64,000 nt of DNA from Pyrenula massariospora (Eukaryota; Ascomycota; Eurotiomycetes; Pyrenulales; Pyrenulaceae): assembly GCA_021030905.1 (NCBI GenBank), contig JAGFMI010000029.1, positions 124,001-188,000 of the forward strand, given 5' to 3'. A program made the translations under genes and the position numbers. Shown piece by piece: positions 21,874-33,355 of the stretch (its first letter is position 1; each line of letters begins with the position of its first letter). Under the pieces are notes generated by a model. The model was given only the letters and a program-made list of their open reading frames with translations. It searched no databases and was not told the DNA's origin.

Positions 21874-24525
21874 TTAAAATCTGGCTCTACTCCTCAAACG
21901 TGCACTCGGAGGCTCTGTGCTTTCCTCAAGACTAAGGCCGCCGAGCCCAGTTCCTGGACTGTATGCCGTCCTATTTCCGCTTTGTTGAAGTCTCGGTGTC
22001 CGCATCCCTGTTGTGGTGATTGTTGGCGCAGTTGAATCTTCCGAATTAGGCGACGAAGTGTCTGTAGAGAAACTATCTCTACGCTGATAAAGTCGGGACG
22101 CGTCTGAGCCTTGTGAACTAGGGATATGCTGATAGGGGGGCCTGTGGAAGAAAGACGGTACATTGGATGTCTGTGACGTATTTTGTGGCAGGGCAAAGTT
22201 AGAGAAGGCCGGCTGCGGGTTTTGCTTCCACGCGGAAGATGTATTCGGTGCCTTTCGCAGAGAAGATTTGCCAGACTGCTGTTGAAGTGGCTGCTGAGTC
22301 GATACATTCGATGGCGCATGTTGAGATGACTGATTATGCCCGACATGGTCTCCTACATCTCTGCTCGATGTCACTGGATGTGCCGGGTCGGGCATTTGCT
22401 GTTTTAACGTGCTATGAGGATGCAGGGCGGAGTTCTCTATGGTCGATGAGCTAGTAATACCGTAGTTCTGAGTGCTCACTCCAAGAAAGAATTCTTGCCA
22501 AAATAGGATAGCAAGGAGACCGCATAGCAAGGTATGATGTTTGCCTTGAAAATCATAGCCTTCGACTATGCCGAGCAAGCCAAATGCGACAGAGACTACA
22601 AGCTCGGCGGTGAAGAGCACCGTCCCTTGCCAGCCAAGATTGATTGATCGTTGCAGAAGTGAGGTTAGTGACGTGATCCCAGTCAACCCTACAATTGCCG
22701 CTTTCATCCCAAAAGGATCCAAACTTAGAGCTACGAAAGGGGTCGAGGAGAGGAAGAGAAAGCCCAGAGCCAGACCCAGAAGTGACATAAGCGTAAGATG
22801 TAGAGGGCGTAGTCCCGCTATCGGCGTCTGAGAAAGAGATGTCTTGGTAGCTGCGACACCTAACCCGTCCATCACGGCCACATTGGATTCTCCACTCTGA
22901 ATAGGGGGCGCAAGCAGTTGTGAACCTGTGATTGTCTCAGGTGGCTGATCATTCAGATTGAAGACTCTTCCGAAAAGTCCCTCAAGACCACTGTCAGCAG
23001 ATCGTGTGAAAAACTGAGGTTCCGCAAAGCCCCGCTGGGGTGGATCTGTCTCCTGGCTCGACGATGGAGAACTGTAACCCACGTTCGAGGGGTCAAAAAA
23101 GCCAGGTGGCAGGCCAATAGAATCTCTTTGCGGAATTTGCGCGGCTTGTGGATGAGGGTTGAGCCGATGGTTGTTTGGCTGAGGCGGTAGACGCCCGTAG
23201 AATGGCGAACGTTGTGGGCTAGCGGTCTGCACTGGCTGCCGACGTCGGAATTGCAGGTTGTGCGTTGGCTCCCATTCCATACTATCAATCTCCGGTGCAT
23301 CCTCAGGAGGCGGAGTAGGCGGTTTATATATCAAATTATTCTCGACCGGTACAGCCGATAGCCTGGATAAAGGAAAAGGGCGAGGCTCCTGCGCTCGGGA
23401 ATCAACCAATTGTTTCCTCTCTTGCAATTGTCGAGCTCGAACAGTTTGCGAAATCAATGGTCCAGGCGCTTTCGAGAAACTAGCCACTTTCTCAACTTTG
23501 ACCATGTACCAAGGGGCGAATGTGAGAAGTAGATTTGCAGAGAGAAGAAATGCGTGGACTGCCCTAATCACCGACATTGGTGAGCTTGTATGCAAGTCTT
23601 GCAACAAGACCCAGGCGAGGAATCTCATTATGAGAGAGCCAGCTTGGACTTGGTAATATTCTTTGAGTCCACTGAGACGTCCTCGTCGGCCTTCGATCTT
23701 ATGCCTCCATTTTGGGTTCCACCAAATGCTCAGAAAACTGAGGCTCATTGCAATACCTGCAAGAGAGGACCCAAGACTTGCGCACGCAGGGTGTATAGAG
23801 TTTTGGTTACGGAAATGGTTCAAACATACTGAAAAATCAACTTTGGCGTTCGGGCCCACGGTGAGGTCAACGCTCTGGTCCGTCATTAATGTAAGAGCAC
23901 TCCAGAGTATTTGTGCTGCAAGGCTACTGTAATAGCCGATCATCCCAGTCCAGACGACATAATGCCTCCAACCATAGAACCCAGAGGCCCTGTATTTCCG
24001 AGACTGGTCCATCATGCGCTTCAAGTTGTCAGATTTTGCTAGGTATTCTGCCTGCTCCATTCGGTTTAAGACGCGATTCTCGCAATCAATGCATACTTGG
24101 GGATAGTCTTCCTCTAACCGCTGGCGATATGCGTCAAGTGCTGCTACGCTCTGAGTGTAATTTGGGTCGTCTGAAGGAGGCAAATACTGAGCGAGGAGCT
24201 CTCTTTGGATGCCTTGATTCTTTAGACATGTCGAGCAGAATGTTGTATGGTCGCCTGATTGCCGGCTCTCAAGGTAGTCTTGAGCAACTGGATGAGCAAA
24301 GCGAGGAGCTGAGATATTCTCCTGCGCTGGAGGGTCTGTGATCTGTCCGTGCTGCGTATAAATCCATTAGCAGGAAGTCGGGTATACCCCGATTAGACGT
24401 ACCTTGTCGACATGGTTGTCGGATCCGCAGTGTTTGCAGTTCCATACTCGAAGCGGGCCTTGAAGTGTCTGTGTCTGCTGGTTACCGCAGTAGTGGCACT
24501 TCAACTTTCGGCGCAAAACGGGCAT
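21874..24525 (-). CDS. IMA1: Inner nuclear membrane protein IMA1 (Samp1/NET5 homologue)
   Basis: Two exons, 24525-24403 and 24351-21874, give 866 aa; the 51-nt intron has GTACGT and GCAG ends. Exon 1 encodes MPVLRRKLKCHYCG and VWNCKHCGSDNHVDK; exon 2 adds FCSTCLKNQ and VCIDCENRV, so the four CxxC pairs of the Ima1 N-terminal zinc-binding domain are all present. Hydrophobic segments follow: YYSSLAAQILWSALTLM, LAGIAMSLSFLSIWW, RFLAWVLL, HAFLLSANLLLTFAPWYM, and after a long Pro/Ser-rich loop LTLMSLLGLALGFLFL, FTAELVVSVAFGLLGI and LLCGLLAILFWQEFFLG. Ima1 sits in the inner nuclear membrane and couples heterochromatin and the LINC complex to the nuclear envelope. The C-terminal about 220 residues are low-complexity. 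It is divergent from ALG14 with 387 bp between the start codons. Confidence 0.92.
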
Positions 24526-24912
24526 TGCTGCATATCTTGCATGATTCGAGATGCGAGAATACTTGAGCCTTCAGAGAGTTTAAAGGCATGCAAGATGAGG
24601 TTAATTACCTCGGGTACAGGTGAAGTAGGTAGCTGTGCGTCACTAAAGAAATTTCGAGGTTCACCGTTTCGAGATGTTTTTGACTGCCCCGATATGGAAA
24701 GGTCAAGAAACTCCTTCCCATGGGATTTCGAGATCACAAAGCTTCCTTCTGTCAACGAGATACATCCCCATATGAACGGCCCCGTATAGGATACATTAAT
24801 ACTTGGTCCGACACTGCAAATGACGGTCACTACTATACAACTATGACATACAGCTGAGTCTTTCTTTGTCTCAGGACCTTTAGAGGGTAGAACTATTTGG
24901 CGAACTACAGAG
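24526..24912. promoter_or_regulatory. Shared divergent promoter, IMA1 / ALG14
   Basis: These 387 bp lie between two head-to-head start codons. No individual factor site was identified. An open minus-strand frame here is a shadow. Confidence 0.45.
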
Positions 24913-25806
24913 ATGGATGTACAACTGATAGCGCTCCGCTTGAAGTTAGCCTTCAGTGATCTTGCAACATCGTTGACAGACTGGTCTGAGACTCCTCGTT
25001 CTGTCAAGATTTTCATAGGATGGGTGGCTGTTTTCGCTGTTCTTGCAAATATTGCTCTCATTCGCCTCATGATTATGTTCAGTCGACCCAAGCCGACTGA
25101 GGTATCGCGCCGACCGAAACCCCCAGATCACTTAACACATTTGCTAGTAGTTCTTGGGAGCGGTGGTCATACGACGGAGATGTTGGACATGCTACTTCGC
25201 CTACCTCTCTCCCCTCAATTATTCACCCACCGAACGTACCTCATCAGCTCAGGAGACTCATTCTCTGCCCGCAAAGCTCTCGACTTTGAACGGCAGATTA
25301 CCAGTATCGCCTCAAAACGCAGTGCTGAGGCAGGCTTACCTGCTGGAGGAAACTTCGATATTGTTACGGTAACGCGTGCAAGGAAAGTGCACCAGCCAAT
25401 CTGGACGGCGCCATTCTCGGCCATACTCTGTCTTTGGGACTGCCTGAGAGTCCTTCTCGGGAAACATAGGGATCAACGAGGCCGAAATGGAAAGAGTACT
25501 GTACCAGGATATCCAGATTTGATCCTTACGAACGGGCCAGGGACAGGCTTTTGTGTGGTTTTTGCAGCTCTGGTCCTACGATTCTTTGGATTTGAAGGCC
25601 CACGACGGAGTAAAAATAATGGTCCGAATCAATGGAGGGATGGTGCAAGAATGCGAACTATCTTCATTGAATCCTGGGCACGGATCAAGACCTTGAGCCT
25701 CACTGGGCAGATGCTAAGCCCGCTTGTCGACAGATTGCTCGTACAGTGGCCTGGGCTTGTGACACCAGACGGAAAGGCGGAGTATGTGGGCACTTTGGTA
25801 GTTTAG
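24913..25806 (+). CDS. ALG14: UDP-GlcNAc transferase membrane subunit ALG14
   Basis: A single exon encodes 297 aa. Alg14 anchors the catalytic subunit Alg13 to the ER membrane; together they add the second GlcNAc to the dolichol-linked precursor of N-glycans. A membrane anchor lies at about residues 34-57 (IGWVAVFAVLANIALIRLMI). The nucleotide-binding loop LLVVLGSGGHTTEML follows at about residues 76-90. Further family marks are TYLISSGDSFSARKA, VTVTRARKVHQPIW, the PDLILTNGPGTGFC loop and MRTIFIESWARIKTLSLTG, ending with DRLLVQWPGL near the C terminus, which in the family contacts Alg13. Length and ends are typical. There is no intron. Confidence 0.96.
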   Translation: MDVQLIALRLKLAFSDLATSLTDWSETPRSVKIFIGWVAVFAVLANIALIRLMIMFSRPKPTEVSRRPKPPDHLTHLLVVLGSGGHTTEMLDMLLRLPLSPQLFTHRTYLISSGDSFSARKALDFERQITSIASKRSAEAGLPAGGNFDIVTVTRARKVHQPIWTAPFSAILCLWDCLRVLLGKHRDQRGRNGKSTVPGYPDLILTNGPGTGFCVVFAALVLRFFGFEGPRRSKNNGPNQWRDGARMRTIFIESWARIKTLSLTGQMLSPLVDRLLVQWPGLVTPDGKAEYVGTLVV

Positions 25807-26862
25807 TAGCAATACTTCGCACCTAGAGACCCGTCGCGCTGTCGCCTAGGTTTGGTCTGCTCGCTAGACGATCATATTATACCTACAAAATTATGGATGA
25901 GCCAAACATGGCGTCCTAGATCGATGGTGGACAGCAAGACAGCGGCTTTCCCCCCTTGCGTGACTCTTCAATTTGCGCCTGTTGTGCGACGGAACTTATT
26001 CCGAAATGTCGTCTCCAGCCGCCGGGGGAGCGGTACACCTTTTCTAAGTTCGCGCCGTCAAAAGTCCATGCCCTCAGCGGCGCTGGATTCGATTTCAAAT
26101 GTCCAAGCTCTTCAATACAATGATGCATCGCTCTCCATTTAATTAAATTCAATTGGATGAGGCACACAATGACGCCTCCTTGGTGCACGGCCGACGCTTG
26201 CACGCCACAGCGTTTGGTGTCAGCTTCTGGGTCCTGGCTCGCTCTATTGAAGCACCATTGCTGATCTCCCCAGATAGACCTCGATCTCTCACCCCGTCTA
26301 TTGACCGAATTCGGTCACGGACAAGGTTCTTTTAGCGTCGCTATGGCCGCCATGGGAATAGCGCGGCTGATCTGCAAAGGAAGTCAGATTGCGAGATTTT
26401 CCACAGTATCTGTCCAAAGTCAATTGCTCTACTTTTTGCTCTCCTCATCACATATTGTGTTGTTGTCTGGTTGACCAGTCGGATTGTCCGGTGCCAGTCT
26501 ATCTGTTCTGAGAGTTTTCCGAAGCCAGCGAGATGGTAAGATAGCATCCCGCGCGCTCAGACGTTGCATACCCTGCGCCGTGGAGCCGCACTTAACTGGC
26601 CTGTATACCTGGTCGAGGGCCTCGTAGGACTTATCGCCCGTAATATCATGTGTGGTTTTCCTTTTAACTTTTGGCCTTCAAAAGAGCAAAGTGAACTGTG
26701 GTCTGTTCCTTTCATTTTACTTCTCATGGCTCGTGTTTCAATGTCTCAAATTACCCCCGGATACCAACGTTAACGTTGCACAATGGGGTCTGGGGTATCT
26801 TCTATCCGTCATAAAGCACCTCGCTCTTCCATTTCGAAGTGCCTTTGCCCTTGGAGCTGAGA
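25807..26862. other. Intergenic region, possible unseen 5' exon
   Basis: A 1.06-kb spacer. A + strand open stretch at about 26564-26773 contains MCGFPFNFWPSKEQ and a hydrophobic patch, and could be a leader exon of the next gene, but no in-frame splice to it was found. Nothing else is supported. Confidence 0.35.
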
Positions 26863-28734
26863 ATGCCTCATAAATATTCGCATCGTGTTGTGCTGGCTCA
26901 TTATTCTAATTTGGGTCTCGTAGACCTGCCTCGCGATACAGAGCTCCTCGAGCACGCTGGCCTTCAGTATTCTATCTATGCCTCCAACGTGCGAAGAGAT
27001 GAAAACGGAAACAGCGCAAAGTCTTCGTCGGCACGAGAGTCTCGGCCCTCCTCTCATAGTCTTGGTTCAGAGACTACATCAGGGAAATATGGGAATTCAC
27101 CAAATTCGCTATCATTTCGGCAGCGATCGTTGAATGAAAAGCAGCACAAGAAGCGTGTAAGGTTATCACTGGTGGATCATGAGGACCCTGTTCCAACGCG
27201 CTCTAATACTTCTGGCGGCGATGAGGAGTATCTCACCTCGAGCTATAGGAATCAAAATAATCTTAAAAGTCCTAAAAGCATTTCTTGTGAGAGCCATACC
27301 ACGGCCAGGAGATATCCAGAAACCGCGTCAGATCTTTTGGACGACGATCATTTGGCTAAATCTTCTCTTTCGACAAAGACACCTGAATGTGATTCTTCCA
27401 ATCGATCACGCCCGCATGAACAAGTCAAACGCATGGATTGCCCCGAGCGTCCTCCTTCGCAGGGAACGGTCATGTCAAACCAAGCGGTCCATCAGGGACC
27501 GAGAATGCCTTTGACGCCACCAAATTCGGGCCGTTCGTCATCTTCGCCTCGTCAAAGCCGTACAAACAAGTCAGCTGGAAAAGCTTGTCGTACATTAAGT
27601 CCAGCACGCCCTGAATCTGGAACTGCAGCCCGCCAGATTCCAACTCCCGAGAGCGACACTCCCCAGCGGCCTCGATCAGCGAGTAGCAAACGTCAATCCG
27701 CTCTATCTACCAAATCCCAATCAAGCCAAACAAGATCGAACTATAGCCCCCAACACATTTCATCTCAAATACGAACAGACCAAAGTGGCGGCCAATATCG
27801 CACCAGCCAACCTGGAAGCCGCGCAGAAGCTCTGGATATCTTGGAGTCGGGTTCTTCAAGCAAATACAACCAGGAGATCATCGTGCGTCCCTCTAGCGTC
27901 GCCAACCACCAGAGTGTGTCCAACAAGCGGATAATTCTCGATCCCGAGCATTATACATCCCGCCCAATCTCTGCCTTCTCAACGGCTTCCTCGACAAGCC
28001 ACTACTCCGATAATCTCCCTACAGAAGTCTCTTTCGGCTACGAGACCGATACCGACCCCTTCGACATTCCCTCTTCCGCCACCCGCCTTCGCATCTCCTG
28101 TTCCTCCAGTGACGACTACGACCCTACCTCCTCACCCTATCCCGCCTCTGAGGCCTCTAGACTGCGCAGCCGCGCCGCAACCGAACTCCCCTTAAACGCA
28201 CGCCATGACAACCAACTTGCCTCCTCATCCAAAGACTCCCCCCAGAGCTCCAACAAAACCACCGCCCCTGCACACCACCCCTACGCCACCGCCATCCCCA
28301 GCACCCACCTCTCCTTCTCCCCCCTCTCCAGCCTCTCCAGCCTCTCCTCCTTCAGCCCCAACCCCAACCCCACCACCTCCTCCCACGCCGCCTTCAGCCC
28401 CAGCATCTTCGAAGGCCACACCCCTCCCATCCCCCACCACCACCACCCACCCCTCACCGCAGACTCCGAGCTCGACATCGCCGCCCCGCCGGCGGACATC
28501 CCGACCTCGCGGCTCGAGCGCGGGCGCATGCGGAGCCAGGAGGTGCTCGTGGGGAACGGGGCGGGGAAGGAGTTCAACGCGGCGCGGCGGGAGAGCGAGG
28601 AGATGGCGAGGGTGATTGCGGAGGCGGAGGGGAAGGTTAGGGAGAAGGGGGTTAGAGGGGCGGGGGCGGTGGCGTCGTTGGGGAGGAAAGGGGGACGGAG
28701 GCTTGTGAAGAGGTTTTTGGGAGGGGGGAAGTGA
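26863..28734 (+). CDS. Large disordered Ser/Pro-rich protein
   Basis: A single open frame encodes 623 aa from the first ATG (MPHKYSHRV). I recognise no domain. It is dominated by Ser, Arg, Pro and Thr, with motifs such as RMPLTPPNSGRSSSSPRQSR and GYETDTDPFD, many SP/TP sites and a His run (PHHHHPP). The last about 90 residues change to basic helical sequence (ARRESEEMARVIAEAEGKVR) ending in KGGRRLVKRFLGGGK. This layout suits a phosphoregulated scaffold, but no function is claimed. The N terminus is uncertain: a good branch point and acceptor (TTCTAAT...CTCGTAG, ending at 26923) sits just inside the model, so the true start may come from an upstream exon. The 3' third is much more GC-rich than the 5' part. 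Confidence 0.65.
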   Translation: MPHKYSHRVVLAHYSNLGLVDLPRDTELLEHAGLQYSIYASNVRRDENGNSAKSSSARESRPSSHSLGSETTSGKYGNSPNSLSFRQRSLNEKQHKKRVRLSLVDHEDPVPTRSNTSGGDEEYLTSSYRNQNNLKSPKSISCESHTTARRYPETASDLLDDDHLAKSSLSTKTPECDSSNRSRPHEQVKRMDCPERPPSQGTVMSNQAVHQGPRMPLTPPNSGRSSSSPRQSRTNKSAGKACRTLSPARPESGTAARQIPTPESDTPQRPRSASSKRQSALSTKSQSSQTRSNYSPQHISSQIRTDQSGGQYRTSQPGSRAEALDILESGSSSKYNQEIIVRPSSVANHQSVSNKRIILDPEHYTSRPISAFSTASSTSHYSDNLPTEVSFGYETDTDPFDIPSSATRLRISCSSSDDYDPTSSPYPASEASRLRSRAATELPLNARHDNQLASSSKDSPQSSNKTTAPAHHPYATAIPSTHLSFSPLSSLSSLSSFSPNPNPTTSSHAAFSPSIFEGHTPPIPHHHHPPLTADSELDIAAPPADIPTSRLERGRMRSQEVLVGNGAGKEFNAARRESEEMARVIAEAEGKVREKGVRGAGAVASLGRKGGRRLVKRFLGGGK

Positions 28735-28968
28735 GGGGCTGGGTCTAAGTTTTCTTTGATTAGATGATAGATCGTTATTGCTAGGTCGCTAGAATGAAAC
28801 GGAGCTTTTGCATCTCAGTTGAGGGGTTGGAGTTCTCCTGCATATTAACAACATGAAAACTAGAGGTATCCGAACCAATCAAAGTGAGATCTTTGTACGA
28901 ATTCTTAACTAGTATTTACAACTAGAGCTGTGCTGCCGCTCTCTGGGCTCAAAAAGCAAGCCCTATAT

Positions 28969-31929
28969 CTACCAGTACCTTGCCTTATCATCACACTCTC
29001 TCAGCGCTCTCGCCAGTTTATCCAAAATGATCTCCTTTTCCCTCTGACCCTTTGGCTTCCACACTCGCTGACAAGCAAACCACACATCTTCAAGTTTTTC
29101 TCTTTTCCCGATGGTCTTGGCATGAGCCTGCAATATCCATTTGACCAAGAACAGCGACGGCTGGATATACCCTTCCGACGGTGATTCTTGCGGTGTAAGT
29201 GTATCGACATGGCCTGGTGGTGGAAGGACGCGGGAAGCGGACGGATGTTCGTGCTCGATATCGTCGTCTTCTCTGTTGGAGAGTCTAACATCGTCAGTTG
29301 GGCGAGGAGCAGTACTGCGAGGGTCGAAGTCGAGAGGATCGAACAAGGAGGGTCGATAGGTTTTCTGAGATTCGGCAGCTCGTAATCGATAGTCTGAGCT
29401 CTTGGATACAGTTGCAAATTCATGCACAAAAGCTCGCCAGGTTGTTATGCGCTCTCCATGTTGATCCTTGTTATCATTCGGCTGTTCATGATCTTCTTTG
29501 GAATCGCTCTCACCATCCGGGGTTGTCTGCCTTTCGAGCCCTTCTCCTTGAAGCCACTCTATCTCTTCATCTCCATCTTCAAGATCATCTTCAACTTGGT
29601 TCGCTGCATGCAGTGGCTCCCGTCTCCTTCTTCTTCGCGGCTTTTCCATGCCTGCGAGGCACGAATTCCAGACGATTTCGAGTAGCTCTGGGGTCCACTT
29701 GTTGGTTCTAATGCCGCCGTGGATCGAAAACCCCCTAAAAATCATGCTGAAGAATAGAGCGGTCATTCCGACGCCGAACAGCGTCATCTCATGAAGAATC
29801 ATAGCCAAGCGGTCAACTTCTCCTGTCTTGATTGCATAAAGGTCAATCAGGATGCGGTAAGTGACGTGGTCTGGAGTAAGCGACATGGATGCTTGGAGCT
29901 CGTTTCTTTTGTCTGACGAGAGGCTGGAAGCACGCAGCAGTGTAGCGCGGAGAGATTGCGAAGCCGGCTTGTTGTCTAGTTTTTCAGCGCCTGGAGGCGG
30001 ATATTGAACAACACGTGAAACCTTCACATTATCTTCTTCATTCTGATAATCAAAGACTCCATCAGATTCCTCATGCTGAAGCTTATCCTGCAACCGTTTC
30101 ATTCGTTCATATACTTGCTCGGCGGCCGTTGGTTCTTGCGCACGAACTAGTGACACCATAACGCAATTCAGCACAAGAGTGTCGACGATCTCATTGGCAT
30201 CAACAAAATCACGATACGCAGATCGAACTCCATCCCCATTCCCCAGCACACCTTGATACCACATGAAACTCACGCGGCCCAATCGATTCAGATGTAGCCC
30301 ACGTCTGAACATTTCGTCAAGGATCATGTCAGCAATAACGTATTTTCCAGCTTTGACCGTAATATCGAAAAGAATGTTAAAGGTAACATTCGTGGATTGG
30401 ACACCAGCATCCTGCTCCATAGTTTTCCAAACATTCAAACTATTCATCACGTTTGATTCTAATGCAGTCTTGAAGGCATGGCCAACCAGATAGATGGCTG
30501 AAGACCACTCGCCATTTGAAATAGGTAGCTTGGCCTGTTGCATGTCCTCGATAATGGACATATAACGGACAACATTAGATTCGCTTTTCTTGTCCAAATG
30601 GGTACTCATTCGATAAAGAAATAGACGAATAGCCGGAGTGGGAAGGTAAGCAACACCTGGTCTGGGGAATTTCGAGTACAGTTCAAAGAGCTTTCTCGGC
30701 GAGGGATTTTCTTGCAGCAAACAATCGACAAATGGCCCTAATAGAGAATTGGTTTCCCATGCACCCTTCAGAAACCTCAATTCGAAGTCTTTCAAGTCAC
30801 CTTGTGTCTCTTCATGAAACCCAGGTTCAATCGCTGCATCAAATTCTGCTACTAAGTCTTTGTGGGGTTGCATTCGTTGGGACATCCGATTTCTATTTGA
30901 TTCTGACTGGTTGTACAATAGAGGGGTCGGAGAGTTGCGAGGCGAGCCAATGTATTCTGGAGGACGCGAAGAGTAGTAATAGAGATCAACCATGTTCAGA
31001 TAATCCTCCTTGCTTAGCTGAAGATGCTTTCTTTGTGAGCCCTGCAAGTTGAGCTCCGCAGCCTCCAAGAGTGACATTGCTTTTCCTTCATCTAGTGACT
31101 TTTTCAGCTGTAGACGAGCTGCTTCAAGGATTTTCTCGAGCTCTCGAATGCGCCTCAGCTGCTCTAATTGTTCCTTGCGCAGACTGTTTGTTGATTCTGT
31201 GACATCGAATATCTGATCCGTGGTGGCATGATGTTGAGACTTGTCGGAAACCGTCTTATGGTCCTCGTCGTTACCAGTAGTGAACGCTTTGTGATCCATA
31301 GATTCGTCAGAGGCGTCCGACTTCAGGGCGTTCTGGCTGCTGTAGAGTCTTTGCCATGCTAGACAGCTTTTCAACACAGTCTTGGAAGCAGGCACTCGAT
31401 CACGCCAGATTCGGCGCTGATCACAGGCAGGAGCAAGTCCATTAAAAGCGGGATTGGCTTTCATTGAAGACAGGATCGAAGCGCGAGAGCGCACATATCG
31501 TTCGGCGCGGCCGATTTTTCCTCTTTGCTCGAATTTTTCAGATTCTCCCCGACTAGCCGCCATATGCCTCTTGTAACATCTGTTTTTTCTTTGTGACCTC
31601 CAGATCTTGGAAGAGTGTTCATGTTGCCCCCAAGTATGGCGACCAGGCCTCTTATCCGGGCTGTTTCGATTTTGCCGGCTTGAGCAACTTTCAGTCACAT
31701 CTTGGCGTTTAGGTATGCGATCTTTGGCAACAATCGAATGGAATGTGGCCTCTGCTCGGGGCCATGATCGCAAGTAAGTGCTTGACCTCGCAAGTCTTCC
31801 GGTCGACTTAGCTGGGCATGCCGCTACTTCAAAGAACGCTGGAATCAGATATGGGAATAAACTGGACGTCGCATTTGCTGCTGTCTGGAGGCCACACGAT
31901 GATTGGGCAAGGGTTGAAAGCTGAGGCAT
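28969..31929 (-). CDS. Mitochondrial pentatricopeptide-repeat (PPR) protein
   Basis: A single exon encodes 986 aa. The N terminus is rich in Arg, Ser and Ala with few acidic residues, as expected for a mitochondrial targeting sequence. A coiled-coil-like stretch follows at about residues 250-290 (LEQLRRIRELEKILEAARLQ). PPR-like helical pairs appear from about residue 470: NVTFNILFDITVKAGKYVIA, DMILDEMFRRGLHLNRL, VDTLVLNCVMVSLVRAQEPT and DHVTYRILIDLYAIKTGEVD. The C-terminal part is acidic and linker-like, then helical again. PPR proteins bind organellar RNA and act in stability, processing or translation; fungal members are poorly conserved, so the target transcript cannot be named. Its head-to-head partner is mitoribosomal mS23, which agrees with a mitochondrial role. 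Confidence 0.8.
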   Translation of the reverse strand: MPQLSTLAQSSCGLQTAANATSSLFPYLIPAFFEVAACPAKSTGRLARSSTYLRSWPRAEATFHSIVAKDRIPKRQDVTESCSSRQNRNSPDKRPGRHTWGQHEHSSKIWRSQRKNRCYKRHMAASRGESEKFEQRGKIGRAERYVRSRASILSSMKANPAFNGLAPACDQRRIWRDRVPASKTVLKSCLAWQRLYSSQNALKSDASDESMDHKAFTTGNDEDHKTVSDKSQHHATTDQIFDVTESTNSLRKEQLEQLRRIRELEKILEAARLQLKKSLDEGKAMSLLEAAELNLQGSQRKHLQLSKEDYLNMVDLYYYSSRPPEYIGSPRNSPTPLLYNQSESNRNRMSQRMQPHKDLVAEFDAAIEPGFHEETQGDLKDFELRFLKGAWETNSLLGPFVDCLLQENPSPRKLFELYSKFPRPGVAYLPTPAIRLFLYRMSTHLDKKSESNVVRYMSIIEDMQQAKLPISNGEWSSAIYLVGHAFKTALESNVMNSLNVWKTMEQDAGVQSTNVTFNILFDITVKAGKYVIADMILDEMFRRGLHLNRLGRVSFMWYQGVLGNGDGVRSAYRDFVDANEIVDTLVLNCVMVSLVRAQEPTAAEQVYERMKRLQDKLQHEESDGVFDYQNEEDNVKVSRVVQYPPPGAEKLDNKPASQSLRATLLRASSLSSDKRNELQASMSLTPDHVTYRILIDLYAIKTGEVDRLAMILHEMTLFGVGMTALFFSMIFRGFSIHGGIRTNKWTPELLEIVWNSCLAGMEKPRRRRRREPLHAANQVEDDLEDGDEEIEWLQGEGLERQTTPDGESDSKEDHEQPNDNKDQHGERITTWRAFVHEFATVSKSSDYRLRAAESQKTYRPSLFDPLDFDPRSTAPRPTDDVRLSNREDDDIEHEHPSASRVLPPPGHVDTLTPQESPSEGYIQPSLFLVKWILQAHAKTIGKREKLEDVWFACQRVWKPKGQREKEIILDKLARALRECDDKARYW

Positions 31930-32361
31930 GAATCTGCCGACATCATGCCATGGGTGTCAAATCCGCACAAGAGCTGAGAAAGTTCTCGCTTCAATTCAAT
32001 TGATGGGGTTGATGTACGTTCTCCAAGTCAATTTTCGCCGCGGAGTCTAGAGATAGGCTAAAACCGGTTAGCGTGGAGACTTCGAAGCTTCGAATTTGGA
32101 GATGCTCAAGATCTCAAAGTAGGATCAAGAACCCTCAGTACCCTGCTGTAAGCCTTTCTACTATAGCTCTCAATAGCTAACGAAATATCCTTGGCAAATG
32201 CTAGTGCTCCTCTAATCTTGAAAGCATATCTTAAACTCCTGCTTTAAGTCCCGCTCATTCACAAATCATGCAGCTCTCATAACCCAGCGTTCATCCCAAT
32301 TCAACATCGCCCTTACGCTTTCACCATACCCTTCTACTAAGACGCACACGACTCGTCCACA
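31930..32361. promoter_or_regulatory. Shared divergent promoter, PPR / mS23
   Basis: These 432 bp separate two genes for mitochondrial gene expression. No clear factor site was recognised. Confidence 0.45.
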
Positions 32362-33355
32362 ATGGGGCGGCTTAACCTATCCGCCGTCCGTCATCGCTCC
32401 CGCGCTCTGCAAACCATGGATGCCCGCAAAATTCGCACACCGAACTGGCTCCCCGCCTTAACAAATGTCCCTGTCTCGCAAATCCTCATCCGCCAACAAC
32501 CCGTTGCACATCCCGTCGCCAGCACCCGAACACGTTCCCTTCCTAAACCCCCTAAACCTCCACCAGACTACATTCCCAAAACGGAACAGTACAGCATCCT
32601 CCTAAAGCACGGACGACGGCACAACAAGAGAGCAAAAGGGAAGCCGAGCAAGGTATTCAAGCCTGTGCAAATGGAGTACGAGGAAGACCATATACGGCAG
32701 ATGTTCTACAAAGACCACCCGTGGGAGTTAGCACGGCCGCGGATCGTGCTCGAACAAACCGGTGACGATAGCGGATATAACAGGTGGGACTGGAGTACAG
32801 GAATCGTGCAGCCAGGAAAGAGACTAGACGGCGAGAAGTATACTTGATCTCCCACCCCTACCATCCCATTCACCTACTAATAACTAAATGTCAAGTGTCG
32901 TACACCGCACTCTCCACCTTCTCACCACGACCCCGGATACCACTCTCGCAGACTCCTACAACACTGCCCGGCGCGAGTTTTATGCCGAGCGTATGCAGGA
33001 AGACATCTCGCGGCGCATCGCCGTCGAAGAAGCAACACACACCGGCGCCATCTACCCGGACAGAACAAATCCAATTATCGCGAGCATGGCACGCGAAGAC
33101 GTGATATATGAAGAGTGGCGCGCGTGGGCGGTGCGGCAGAAGGAGTTGGGGGATCAGGGGAGGACAAGGGTGGGGATGTCAAGCTCGTTAGGTGGGAGGA
33201 GAGGAGCCGCAGGAGAGCAGGATGAGGAGGTGCTAGATAGTGCGAATCTTGCAGAGGTAGATACGCAGGACTTAGATTTAGAGGCGCCGCGGTTGACAGA
33301 GGGGGTGCAGATGGCGCAGGCGGAGAGGACGGCGTTCGGAGGCAGACAGATATAG
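32362..33355 (+). CDS. RSM25: Mitochondrial small-subunit ribosomal protein mS23 (Rsm25)
   Basis: Two exons, 32362-32837 and 32896-33355, give 311 aa; the 58-nt intron has a TACTAATAACTAA branch region. The start MGRLNLSAVRHRSRAL is the family's usual opening, followed by WLPALTNVPVSQILIRQQPV, the basic KHGRRHNKRAKGKPSKVFKP, and FYKDHPWELARPRIVLEQ. Splicing joins LDGENVVHRTLHLL, and exon 2 continues with ARREFYAERMQEDISRRIAV and YEEWRAWAVRQKE. mS23 is a peripheral protein of the mitochondrial small subunit. The last about 60 residues are low-complexity. If exon 2 were read separately, a second short gene would be called by mistake. Confidence 0.94.

Noticed and set aside
24501-25091. 196-codon minus-strand frame
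   Set aside because: It overlaps the IMA1/ALG14 promoter and the ALG14 5' coding region antisense; no protein-like motifs.
28205-28615. Pro/Thr-rich alternative frame within the disordered-protein gene
   Set aside because: Out-of-frame reading of a C-rich coding segment; composition is nearly only Pro, Ser, Thr and Arg.
32888-33355. Separate small gene downstream of mS23
   Set aside because: It is exon 2 of mS23; the 58-nt intron joins them in frame and the sequence matches the family's C-terminal half.
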